From contig JBLNCA010000037.1 in NCBI GenBank assembly GCA_050260375.1, forward strand, positions 372,001 to 436,000: a DNA stretch of 64,000 bases, written 5' to 3'. The DNA comes from DTFZ01 sp050260375. Its GTDB lineage: Bacteria > Bacillota > Clostridia > Christensenellales > SZUA-584. The first letter of the stretch is position 1; each line of letters starts with the position of its first letter. A model generated the notes under the pieces. The model saw nothing but the letters and a program-made list of their open reading frames with translations. It had not been told where the DNA came from and searched no databases. A program made the position numbers and the translations under genes. Of the stretch, positions 43,349 to 51,444 are shown in pieces.

Positions 43349-44581
43349 TTGGTTATTAGCAAGGCAAAACTGTTAATTCTGCTGCTCGCTCTGACGCTTG
43401 CGCTTGTTTCGTGCGCCGCTCAAAGCACAGTGTCCATAGTGGTTAACACGGCCACGCCCTCGCCTTCGCCAACGCCAACGCCAACTGCGCCGCCCACTCC
43501 TTCGCCCACTCAGGCGCCCACGCCGACACCTTCGCCCACGCCCGCCGCGGACCCTATAGGCGCGCTTATCTCGCAGATGAGCGATAAGCAGCTGATCGGC
43601 CAGATGGTTATTATAGGCTTTGAAGGCACGCAGGACATGGACGCAAACAGTATAAGCCTCATGCAGGAATACTCCGTAGGCGGCGTGCTGCTGTTTGGAT
43701 GGAACACCGACACGTTCGAACAGACCGCAGGGCTAATAGCCAGCGTCAATTCGCACAACCCGAGCCCCGTTCCGCTGCTCGTAGGCATAGATCTCGAGGG
43801 CGGCAGCGTAACGCGCTTCATAGGTCAGTGGAAGCCCGCGCTTTATTCCGCCCAGAGGCTGGGCAATAAAAACGACCCGGCGCTCGTGTACGACCAATAC
43901 AGGCGCATAGGCGACCAGCTTAAAAGCTTAGGCATAAATATCAACTTCGCTCCGGTGCTCGACATTTCGCACGACCCGGCAACGTCGTTCCTCGGAAAGC
44001 GCATGTTCGGCAGCGACCCCAATGCCGTCGCGGCGCTAGTGCCGCATGCTGTGCGCGGCTTGCACGACGCCGGGCTGGCGTCGCTCGGCAAGCACTTCCC
44101 CGGCCACGGCGACACGGCGATGGATTCGCATGAAACGCTGCCCGTTATAAATTCTACCCTCGAAGAAATGCAGAGCTTTTCTCTTGTGCCTTTCCAGGCC
44201 GCGATAAACGAGGGCATAGACGCGATGCTCGTTGCGCACCTTTCGTATCCCAATGTAGACGCCGGGTATATAACGTCGCTTTCCCCAATTGTGATAACGT
44301 CGCTGCTGCGCGAGCAGATGGGCTTTACCGGCGTCGTGTGCTCGGACGACCTTCGCATGCAGGGGCTGCGCAGCCAAAGCTCGGTGGGCGACGGCGCAGT
44401 GCAGCACATACTCGCGGGCGGCGACATGGTTCTTATAGGCAGATACTACAACCTGCAAAAACAGGTGCTCGATTCGCTGCTCGCCGCGCTTGAGAACGGC
44501 ACGCTTACGCGCCAGCGCCTTGAGCAGAGCGTCCGCCGCATACTCGAGCTTAAAGCAAAATATGCCGGACTAATAATCTAG
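43349..44581 (+). CDS. nagZ: lipoprotein beta-N-acetylhexosaminidase (GH3, NagZ-like)
   Basis: 410 residues. A lipoprotein signal ends LALVSCAAQ (lipobox VSC, Cys at about 22). A linker of Pro/Thr/Ser repeats (PTPTAPPTPSPTQ type, about 37-67) follows, then the GH3 domain with GIDLEGGSVTRF, GKHFPGHGDTAMDSHETLP (catalytic His/Asp loop) and CSDDLRMQGL with the nucleophile Asp. It would release GlcNAc from peptidoglycan fragments at the cell surface. TTG start with GAGG upstream. Confidence 0.9.
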   Translation: MVISKAKLLILLLALTLALVSCAAQSTVSIVVNTATPSPSPTPTPTAPPTPSPTQAPTPTPSPTPAADPIGALISQMSDKQLIGQMVIIGFEGTQDMDANSISLMQEYSVGGVLLFGWNTDTFEQTAGLIASVNSHNPSPVPLLVGIDLEGGSVTRFIGQWKPALYSAQRLGNKNDPALVYDQYRRIGDQLKSLGININFAPVLDISHDPATSFLGKRMFGSDPNAVAALVPHAVRGLHDAGLASLGKHFPGHGDTAMDSHETLPVINSTLEEMQSFSLVPFQAAINEGIDAMLVAHLSYPNVDAGYITSLSPIVITSLLREQMGFTGVVCSDDLRMQGLRSQSSVGDGAVQHILAGGDMVLIGRYYNLQKQVLDSLLAALENGTLTRQRLEQSVRRILELKAKYAGLII

Positions 44582-44705
44582 TAATAAAGCTTTTCTCCGT
44601 AACGTTTCTTGACGCGAGGACTGGCCTTTTCGCCTTGCGACGCTTCATTTCACTCATTATTTTTATCAATCCGCAAATCGGGGCATAATTATTTTCATTG
44701 ACCTG

Positions 44706-44734
44706 TTGACAATGGAAAATACAGGTGATATCTT
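44706..44734 (+). promoter_or_regulatory. promoter of the znuACB-fur operon
   Basis: TTGACA (44706-44711), 17-base spacer, TATCTT (44729-44734). ACCTGT/ACAGGT (44701-44726) also forms an inverted repeat around the -35. Confidence 0.65.
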
Positions 44735-44736
44735 AT

Positions 44737-44759
44737 TTGCGAATGATATGCATTTGCAA
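44737..44759. promoter_or_regulatory. Zur/Fur-type operator
   Basis: TTGCGAATG-ATATG-CATTTGCAA is a 9-5-9 palindrome with one mismatch, two bases after the -10 box, covering the transcription start. A Fur-family regulator is the last gene of this operon, so zinc-dependent autorepression is likely. Confidence 0.7.
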
Positions 44760-44785
44760 CAAGTGGTGCATTCATAAGGAGTAAT

Positions 44786-45682
44786 ATGTTAAAACAACTA
44801 ATTGCGCTGGCGCTCTTTGCGCTGCTGCTGATAACGGCCGCTGGCTGCGCGAACGCGCCTTTACCCGGCGGCGCGTCTGATAAGTTAAGCGTAGTCGCGA
44901 GCTTTTATACGATGTACGATTTTGCATGCAAGATAGGCGGCGACAAGGCCGAAGTCTCTATATTGGTGCCCTCAGGCGTCGAGCCGCACGACTGGGAGCC
45001 GTCCACGTCGGATATCGTTTCTCTCGAGCGGGCGGACGTGTTCATATACAACGGCGCAGGCATGGAAGGCTGGGCCGAGGATATACTCTCGTCTTTGAGC
45101 AACAGGAGCCTTACCGTAGTCGAGGCCTCAAAAGGCGTACCGCTTATCTACAAAGGCTCAAAGCCCGACCCGCACGTGTGGCTTGACCCTAAGCTTGCAA
45201 AACTTGAGCTCGTCGCTATAAAAGACGCGCTTGCAGCCGCCGACCCCGATAACGCATCCTACTATCAGGAAAACTACGATAAATACGCCGCGGAGTTCGA
45301 CGCGCTCGACAGCGAGCTGCGCGAAGGCCTCTCGGCCTGCCCTAAAAAGGACATAGTCGTTGCCCACGAGGCGTACGGATACCTTTGCGAGGCGTACGGG
45401 CTCAACCAGATAGCGATAGAGGGAGTATTGGCTGAATCCGAGCCCGATCCGGCTCGCATGGCCGAAATAGTGAACATCGTGCGCGATAAAGGCATAAACG
45501 TAATATTCTTCGAGGAATTGATAAGCCCGAAAGTGGCGCAATCGATAGCGGACGAGACGGGCGCTCAGGTCTCTGTATTGAACCCTCTCGACGGGCTTTC
45601 CGACGAACAAATAGCGGCGGGCGGCGATTACATATCCGTTATGAGAAAGAATCTCGAGGAGCTTAAAAAGGCGCTTAAATAA
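44786..45682 (+). CDS. znuA: zinc ABC transporter, substrate-binding lipoprotein
   Basis: 298 residues with lipoprotein signal (LLITAAGCAN, Cys at about 21). SFYTMYDFACKIGGDKAEVS opens the cluster A-I domain. Metal-site histidines: VEPHDWEPS, KPDPHVWLDP and VAHEAYGYLC. Only a short His/acid segment replaces the His-rich loop of some zinc binders. Manganese is the alternative metal; the Zur-like operator favours zinc. Confidence 0.92.
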   Translation: MLKQLIALALFALLLITAAGCANAPLPGGASDKLSVVASFYTMYDFACKIGGDKAEVSILVPSGVEPHDWEPSTSDIVSLERADVFIYNGAGMEGWAEDILSSLSNRSLTVVEASKGVPLIYKGSKPDPHVWLDPKLAKLELVAIKDALAAADPDNASYYQENYDKYAAEFDALDSELREGLSACPKKDIVVAHEAYGYLCEAYGLNQIAIEGVLAESEPDPARMAEIVNIVRDKGINVIFFEELISPKVAQSIADETGAQVSVLNPLDGLSDEQIAAGGDYISVMRKNLEELKKALK

Positions 45683-45684
45683 CT

Positions 45685-46461
45685 ATGCAGAATATTATAG
45701 AAGTTAAAAACTTAAGCTTTGGCTACGATGCCCGGGAAATTCTGGGCGGCATAGATTTTACGCTGATGCGAGGCGACTTTGCGGGCGTCATCGGCCCTAA
45801 CGGTTCGGGCAAGAGCACTTTTTTAAAGCTGCTTTTGGGGCTGCTGCGACCTTCTGGAGGCAGCATCAGCCTGTTCGGCGTGCCCTCCCATAAATTCCGC
45901 GACTGGCCCAAAATAGGCTACCTCGCGCAGAAAAACCAGTTCCATACCGGCTTTCCCGCCTCGGTGTACGAGGTGGTCGCATCAAGCCTTTATTCTCAGA
46001 CAGGCGTTATGCACACGCTCTCCCGGCAGCAAAAAGAGCGCGTGCATTCGGCGCTTTCCATTGTGGGGCTTTTAGGTTTGGAGCGCTCGCCGATAAGCCA
46101 TCTCTCGGGCGGGCAGCAGCAGAGAATGCACCTTGCCCGCGTGCTCGTGAACAATCCGGAAATACTGCTGCTCGACGAGCCGTCTTCCGGCATGGACACC
46201 GCGTCGGAAAACGCTATGTACGAGCTGCTGCATACGCTCAACAAGGAAAAGAACATATCGGTAGTAATGGTTACGCACGACATAACGGCGGTAACGGTTC
46301 ACGCAGGCCGCATGCTTTGCATGAGCGACGGCCGTATGACGGAGCACGACGTATCCGCGGGAGTGTCCGACGATTTTCTGTCGAGCCTCTACGGCCACAG
46401 CGTGCATGCGCACGTTCATTCGGACGCGCACACCGGCGCGTGCTCCGCGCGGGGGGATTAG
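45685..46461 (+). CDS. znuC: zinc ABC transporter, ATP-binding protein
   Basis: 258 residues. Walker A GVIGPNGSGKSTFLKLLLG near residue 36, signature LSGGQQQRMHLARVL, Walker B EILLLDEPSSGMD, and the switch His in VTHDI. The C-terminus is His-rich (HSVHAHVHSDAHTG), possibly metal-binding. Starts two bases after znuA. Confidence 0.94.
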   Translation: MQNIIEVKNLSFGYDAREILGGIDFTLMRGDFAGVIGPNGSGKSTFLKLLLGLLRPSGGSISLFGVPSHKFRDWPKIGYLAQKNQFHTGFPASVYEVVASSLYSQTGVMHTLSRQQKERVHSALSIVGLLGLERSPISHLSGGQQQRMHLARVLVNNPEILLLDEPSSGMDTASENAMYELLHTLNKEKNISVVMVTHDITAVTVHAGRMLCMSDGRMTEHDVSAGVSDDFLSSLYGHSVHAHVHSDAHTGACSARGD

Positions 46462-46462
46462 T

Positions 46463-47284
46463 ATGTTTCAGTATGACTTCATGATAAAAGCTTTCGTTGC
46501 CGGGCTCGCGATAGCGCTTGTTACGCCGTGCGTGGGCGTCGTGGTAGTGCTAAAGCGCTTTTCGATGATAGGCGACACATTGTCGCACGCGTCGCTCGCG
46601 GGCGTGGCAGTCGGCCTGATAGCGGGCTTCAATCCCGTCGCGGGCTCCGTTATCGCGTGCGTAGTCGCCGCTTTCGGCATAGAAGCCGTGCGCAGGCTGT
46701 TTCCAAGGTACGCCGAGATAGCGCTGTCCGTAATACTGTCCACCGGCGTAGGGCTCGCTGGCGTGCTTTCGGGCTTCATAACAAACGCCGCAAGCTTTTC
46801 GAGCTTTCTTTTCGGCAGCATAGTCGCGATAAGCGACGGGGAGCTTTATTTAACTATTGCGGCGTGCGCAGTAATAATGGCGCTGTTCCTTTTGCTGTAT
46901 AAAGCGCTGTTCCTTATGACGTTTGACGAAGAATCCGCGCGGCTCGCTGGTGTGCCGGTAAAACGAGTAAACCTCGTGTTCACGCTTATGATAGCGCTTA
47001 CTGTCGCCGTCTCGGTGCGCACTATAGGCATACTCATAATATCGTCGCTTATGGTGCTGCCCGTAGCCTGCGCAATGCAGACATCAAAAAGCTTTAAACA
47101 GACCGTCGCGATTTCCGCGCTGATGGGCGCCGCGTTTGTTATAATAGGCTTGACGTTATCTTTTTACGCCGGTTTAAAGCCGGGCGGGGCTATTGCGCTG
47201 ACGGGCGTCGCCGCGCTGGTGCTCACATACGCCATAAAGCGGCCGCTGCAGGCAATACGGAAATCGTCCTCGGTTTCAGGGTAA
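46463..47284 (+). CDS. znuB: zinc ABC transporter, permease
   Basis: 273 residues with about eight hydrophobic segments, of the ABC-3 family: GDTLSHASLAGVAVGLIAGF and GILIISSLMVLPVACAMQ. ATG 46463 follows GGGGGGAT at the end of znuC. The membrane channel of ZnuABC. Confidence 0.94.
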   Translation: MFQYDFMIKAFVAGLAIALVTPCVGVVVVLKRFSMIGDTLSHASLAGVAVGLIAGFNPVAGSVIACVVAAFGIEAVRRLFPRYAEIALSVILSTGVGLAGVLSGFITNAASFSSFLFGSIVAISDGELYLTIAACAVIMALFLLLYKALFLMTFDEESARLAGVPVKRVNLVFTLMIALTVAVSVRTIGILIISSLMVLPVACAMQTSKSFKQTVAISALMGAAFVIIGLTLSFYAGLKPGGAIALTGVAALVLTYAIKRPLQAIRKSSSVSG

Positions 47285-47294
47285 GGAGGGGTCT

Positions 47295-47708
47295 ATGTCG
47301 AGTACTGATCTGTTGGCTTCATGCGGCATTAAAAGGACAAAGCAGCGCTTAGCTCTTCTTGAGATACTTGAAAACGCCGAGTCGCCGCTTACGGCGTCGC
47401 AGATACACGAGCTGTACCTCGAAAAAGACAAGCGAGCGTGGATGTCCACGACGTACCGCACGCTCGATATGTTCACTGAATGCGGCATCGTAGATAAAAT
47501 AATACCGATGGACAGCCCTAACGCGCAGTTCGAGCTCAGCCGCAGCGAACACAGGCATTACGCGGTATGCCGCGGCTGCAACAAGAGGTGGAACCTTGAA
47601 AGCTGCCCGCTGGAGGGCGCGCAGATAGGCACAGCAAACGGATTCCACGTTACGGGACACCGGCTGGAGGTTTACGGCTACTGCGACGACTGCTACTTAA
47701 AACGCTAA
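47295..47708 (+). CDS. zur: Fur family regulator (Zur candidate)
   Basis: 137 residues. Winged-helix part (IKRTKQRLALLEILENAESP, MSTTYRTLDMF), then HRHYAVCRGCNKRW and YGYCDDCYLKR, the two CxxC pairs of the structural zinc. Encoded at the end of the zinc uptake operon, which argues for Zur over Fur or PerR. The likely target is the palindrome at 44737-44759. Confidence 0.88.
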   Translation: MSSTDLLASCGIKRTKQRLALLEILENAESPLTASQIHELYLEKDKRAWMSTTYRTLDMFTECGIVDKIIPMDSPNAQFELSRSEHRHYAVCRGCNKRWNLESCPLEGAQIGTANGFHVTGHRLEVYGYCDDCYLKR

Positions 47709-47771
47709 AAAGCCCGCTTTTCATTTCATATTTAACTTTTACCGTCCGGAACTTTCTGAAAAGCACGCAAC

Positions 47772-47800
47772 TTGACACCCGCATCCGCATACATTATAAT
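47772..47800 (+). promoter_or_regulatory. promoter of the P-type ATPase leader
   Basis: Perfect consensus: TTGACA (47772-47777), 17-base spacer, TATAAT (47795-47800). Transcription would start about 230 bp before the gene. Confidence 0.85.
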
Positions 47801-47849
47801 GAGTTATCTCTTTGCACTGCATATTAATCTACAGTACAAACTGAGCAGG

Positions 47850-47970
47850 CGATGGGTGATTGGCAGCACAACCGGAGAGCCATAAACCCGTGGGGCCGGG
47901 CCGCTTTTGTGGCAGCAGATCGTAAACGAAACATCTGTGGGACAGTGGTATGTTCTTCAGGTGTTTTTTT
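47850..47970 (+). ncRNA. candidate metal riboswitch (NiCo/czcD-type) with terminator
   Basis: The leader holds GGCAGCA (47862), GGCAGCA (47911) and GGGACAG (47939) around several stems, a pattern I associate with the NiCo (czcD) motif. An aptamer stem CAGAT/ATCTG (47916-47920, 47933-47937) shares its 3' arm with a terminator stem AAACATCTG/CAGGTGTTT (47929-47937, 47958-47966) that ends in a T-run. Ligand-stabilised aptamer would block termination, giving an ON switch. Class assignment is from memory of the motif; the switch-like pairing is seen directly. Confidence 0.6.
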
Positions 47971-48034
47971 ATACACACTTAAGTACATACCTGACTGAAG
48001 AGCAAGTGCCATATAAGCTATGGAGGAAACTTTT

Positions 48035-50617
48035 ATGACAGCGAACAATACTCTGTCAGGTCTGTCTTCAACCGAAGCCAAAGCACTTCAGGCTAAATTC
48101 GGCAAAAACGAATTGACTTCACAGAAAAAACAAAATTTTTTTATGAAAACACTTCACATTTTACGCGAGCCCATGTTTTTATTGCTGTTTGTTGCAGCGG
48201 TAATATATTTCATACTGGGCGAGCCTCGCGACGGCGCTATAATGCTTGTATTCGTAATCGGCGTTATCAGCATTGATATATTTCAGGAATGGAAGACCGA
48301 CAAAACGCTCAATGCATTGAAGGATCTGTCTGCACCTCATATTACGGTCATACGCGACGGAATAGAGACTGTAATACCGAGCGCGGACCTCGTGCCGGGC
48401 GATCTTATGATGATAAGCGAAGGCGTAAAAATACCTGCGGACGGGCTTATAATAAAATGCAGCGACCTGTGCATTGCCGAAGCAACGCTAACGGGCGAAG
48501 CGGAAGGCGTATGGAAGGTCGCGGCAGGCGGCGATACGCAGCCGGGCGACTACTGGAGGCACGACTATGCGTATGCGGGAACGCTTGTAATACAGGGCAC
48601 GGCAACGGTGAAGGTCGAAAAGATAGGCGCTTTTACCGAATACGGTAAGATAGGCGCGGACGTAGCGTCCGCACCGCAGGAAGATTCGCCGCTGCAGAAG
48701 CAGACGGGAAGCCTCGTCAAGTTATGTGCGGGCATCGCCGCCGTGCTTTTTGCCCTTATAGGCACAATAACGTATTTCAATATACCCGACCATATATTCA
48801 AGGACCGCATTATTGAGAGCATACTTTCAGGTATAACGCTTGCTATGGCGATGATTCCCGAGGAATTCCCCGTTATACTCACGGTGTTCCTTTCCATGGG
48901 TGCTTGGAGATTAGCCAAAAAACATTCGCTTGTGCGCAGGCTGCCGTCCGTTGAAACGCTGGGTTCCGTTTCCGTACTCTGCGTCGACAAAACGGGCACG
49001 ATTACGCTCAACCAGATGACGGTGCAGGAAGCGTGGTCGCCGGACGGCAATACAGAAGAATTATGTGAAACGATGGGCCTTGCGTGCGAGACCGATACGT
49101 ATGACCCGATGGAAAAAGCGATGCTCGCATACTGCGAAGCTTTGGGCATTTCGAGAGACCACCTGTTTGGCGGAGAACTCTTAAGCGAATATTCGTTTAC
49201 GAACGAGCTTAAGATGATGGGACATATCTGGCACCACGACGGAGAGATACTCATTGCCGCAAAGGGTTCTCCCGAGCGGTTGTTAACCGTCTGTAATATG
49301 ACGGCGGCGCAGAAAGCGGAAGCGGAGGCAAAAGCGCTTGAAATGTCGCTTGCGGGCCTGCGCGTTATAGCTGTAGGCATACAGGCGCTGCCTGCGAAAG
49401 ATAAGATACCCGCTGATATTACGGACTGCTCGCTTAAATTCAGCGGCCTTATAGGCCTTGCCGATCCTCCGAGGGAAAGTATAAAGAACGACATCGCCGT
49501 GTGCGCCAAGGCGGGCATACGCGTTGTTATGATAACGGGAGACAACGGCGTTACCGCTTCAAGCATAGCGAAACAGATAGGCATGCCGAACTGCGATAAT
49601 ATAATAACCGGCGATATGCTGAATAACTTAAGCGACGACGAGCTGCGCGAAAGCGTAAAAACCGTGAGCATATTCTCGCGCGTTACACCCGAGCATAAGA
49701 TGCGCATAGTGCGCGCTTTTAAGGACATAGGAGAGATAGTCGCTATGACGGGCGACGGCGTAAACGACGCGCCCGCGCTTAAGTACGCCGATATAGGCAT
49801 AGCGATGGGTCAGCGCGGCTCCGAGGTTTCGCGGGAGGCCGCGGACTTAATACTGATGGACGACAACTTTTCCACCATAGTGGATACCGTACGCGACGGC
49901 AGGCGCATATACGACAATATACGCAAAGCGGTGGGTTACGTGTTTACGATACACATACCTATTGCGCTCGCTTCGCTTTTAGCGCCCATGCTGGGCATAG
50001 ACCCTGCGAGCCTTTTGCTGCTGCCTCTGCACGTCGTGCTGTTAGAGCTCATTATAGACCCGACATGTTCTGTCGTGCTCGAACGCCAGCCCGCCGAGAG
50101 AAATGTGATGGCCAGAAAGCCGCGCAACCCTAAAGAAAAGCTCGTTAATGCAGGAATACTGTTTAAAAGCCTGCTTCAAGGTCTCGCCATATTCGGCGCG
50201 TCGTTCTTTACGTACTTAACGGCGCTTGACGGCAACCCCGTAAACGCCCCCGCAGCGCGCGCGATGGGCATAGCGGTAATAATGATAGCGAATCTGCTGC
50301 TCGTGCAGGTAAACAGCTCCAACCGCGATTTCGTGTTTCAGTCCGTAAAACGGCTCATAAAAGACAAAGTCATGTGGGCTATAAACCTTGGCACGATAGC
50401 AGGGCTGCTGCTTATATTGTATTCGCCTTTAAACGGTGCTTTAAAGCTCGCGGCCCTGTCTTTTGAGCAGTTCTTGATAGTCATTGGTGTTGCTTCCGCG
50501 TCGGTGCTTTGGTATGAGATAGTAAAGCTCGTGCAGAGAATAGCGGGAAGAAACAAAAACGTAAGCAAAACGATCTCCGCTAAAGGAAAGCTGTCTTCTG
50601 AAACAACTGAAGGGTGA
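48035..50617 (+). CDS. cation-transporting P-type ATPase
   Basis: 860 residues with the full P-type set: N-terminal cation-ATPase domain, TGEAEGVWK, the TM4 motif MIPEEFPVILTVF, phosphorylation site D318KTGTITLNQMT, KGSPERLL, MITGDNG, and TGDGVNDAPALKYADIGIAMG, followed by C-terminal membrane helices. PEEFP departs from the Ca pump PEGLP, so the cation is uncertain; the leader suggests Ni/Co or other metal export. ATG 48035 is nine bases after GGAGG; an in-frame ATG at 48020 precedes that site. Confidence 0.92.
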   Translation: MTANNTLSGLSSTEAKALQAKFGKNELTSQKKQNFFMKTLHILREPMFLLLFVAAVIYFILGEPRDGAIMLVFVIGVISIDIFQEWKTDKTLNALKDLSAPHITVIRDGIETVIPSADLVPGDLMMISEGVKIPADGLIIKCSDLCIAEATLTGEAEGVWKVAAGGDTQPGDYWRHDYAYAGTLVIQGTATVKVEKIGAFTEYGKIGADVASAPQEDSPLQKQTGSLVKLCAGIAAVLFALIGTITYFNIPDHIFKDRIIESILSGITLAMAMIPEEFPVILTVFLSMGAWRLAKKHSLVRRLPSVETLGSVSVLCVDKTGTITLNQMTVQEAWSPDGNTEELCETMGLACETDTYDPMEKAMLAYCEALGISRDHLFGGELLSEYSFTNELKMMGHIWHHDGEILIAAKGSPERLLTVCNMTAAQKAEAEAKALEMSLAGLRVIAVGIQALPAKDKIPADITDCSLKFSGLIGLADPPRESIKNDIAVCAKAGIRVVMITGDNGVTASSIAKQIGMPNCDNIITGDMLNNLSDDELRESVKTVSIFSRVTPEHKMRIVRAFKDIGEIVAMTGDGVNDAPALKYADIGIAMGQRGSEVSREAADLILMDDNFSTIVDTVRDGRRIYDNIRKAVGYVFTIHIPIALASLLAPMLGIDPASLLLLPLHVVLLELIIDPTCSVVLERQPAERNVMARKPRNPKEKLVNAGILFKSLLQGLAIFGASFFTYLTALDGNPVNAPAARAMGIAVIMIANLLLVQVNSSNRDFVFQSVKRLIKDKVMWAINLGTIAGLLLILYSPLNGALKLAALSFEQFLIVIGVASASVLWYEIVKLVQRIAGRNKNVSKTISAKGKLSSETTEG

Positions 50618-50632
50618 TTCGGAAGCTAAGTA

Positions 50633-50656
50633 AAAGGGCTGTAAAAACAGCCCTTT
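50633..50656. terminator. bidirectional terminator between ATPase and small peptide
   Basis: AAAGGGCTGT-AAAA-ACAGCCCTTT, a perfect 10-bp stem with T-rich tails on both strands; serves the ATPase and the minus-strand peptide. Confidence 0.85.
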
Positions 50657-50720
50657 ATAATACGCCGGATTGTTCGCAAGGGAGAGTCCCCACACCCGCC
50701 TGCCTCCAGCCCTGTTACCG

Positions 50721-50822
50721 TTATCGACTCAATACTTTGGCAGATATTTTGCTTACATACAAACATCCCTGCGCAACAAGCGCAAAGATGCAAACACATA
50801 CGAGCAAGGCGTATTGCTTCAA
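50721..50822 (-). CDS. small hydrophobic peptide (33 residues)
   Basis: TTG start at 50822 with a perfect AGGAGGG five bases upstream. The product is 33 residues: a short MKQY head, a hydrophobic core LLVCVCIFALVAQGCLYV with three cysteines, and a basic tail KISAKVLSR. This is a one-span membrane peptide. It runs between GrpB and the ATPase terminator, where nothing else is coded. I do not recognise a family; a small regulatory membrane protein or a toxin-like peptide are possibilities. Confidence 0.5.
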   Translation of the reverse strand: MKQYALLVCVCIFALVAQGCLYVSKISAKVLSR

Positions 50823-50858
50823 TACAACCCTCCTTTTAAGGATGAATCATATTTTACG

Positions 50859-51443
50859 TTATTCTATTTTATACCTGTCCTTATACAGCTCGCGAGCCAG
50901 CGCCGTGTATTTGTTTATAAAATCCGTCTTTGCGTCCGTGTATCCGTCCCTGTCGTGCTCGTACGTTTCAGCTAGCTCCGCTTTGAGCGCCGCGTATTCA
51001 TCGGCTACGCTTTTGTAGTCTTTAAGATAGTCGCGGAAATAAAGCTCGCTCCAATCGCCCTTAAAGCGCACGTGCACGTGATAAGCCTGCCCCTTAAAGC
51101 CTTCGGGCGTATAGCCTTTTAAGAACATCATATGCGGAGGCGGGTTTTCGGGCTTAGGCGAGAATATGTATCCTCCTTCCGTCATGCCGCCTATAATCTT
51201 TTCCGTGTCGCAGCCGTCCGTTATTTCGACGAGTATGTCTATCGTGGGCTTTGCCAAAAGCCCCGGCACCGACGTGCTGCCTATATGGCTTATGCGCACT
51301 ATGTTTTCATTGCCTATAATGCGCTCTATTATTTGCTTCTCGCTTGAATACTTCCCGGGCCACGAGGGGTCGTGCTCCCGCAATATTATCGGAAACAGCT
51401 GCCACAACTCCTCGTTCGTCATGCGTGAAAGCTCTTTTCCCAC
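50859..51443 (-). CDS. GrpB family protein (UPF0157)
   Basis: 194 residues of the GrpB/nucleotidyltransferase-like family: RISHIGSTSVPGLLAKPTID is the signature GSTSVPG..KPxxD, and HVHVRFKGDWSELYFRDYL follows. Function is not established (some relatives are fused to CoaE). The GTG start is one base after the aminotransferase stop, so the pair is coupled; an internal ATG seven codons later is the alternative. Confidence 0.85.
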   Translation of the reverse strand: MGKELSRMTNEELWQLFPIILREHDPSWPGKYSSEKQIIERIIGNENIVRISHIGSTSVPGLLAKPTIDILVEITDGCDTEKIIGGMTEGGYIFSPKPENPPPHMMFLKGYTPEGFKGQAYHVHVRFKGDWSELYFRDYLKDYKSVADEYAALKAELAETYEHDRDGYTDAKTDFINKYTALARELYKDRYKIE

Positions 51444-51444
51444 G

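Noticed and set aside
43440..43560. Short tandem repeats that could suggest a repeat array
   Set aside because: They are codons for the Pro/Thr/Ser linker of the NagZ-like lipoprotein, not an array of spacers.
47820..47970. yybP-ykoY manganese riboswitch as the class for the ATPase leader
   Set aside because: The sequences typical of that motif are not seen; the GGCAGCA/GGGACAG pattern fits the NiCo type better.
48565..49800. 411-codon open frame antisense to the P-type ATPase
   Set aside because: The plus strand encodes an intact P-type ATPase with all motifs; the antisense frame has no recognisable domain or ribosome site and comes from codon bias.
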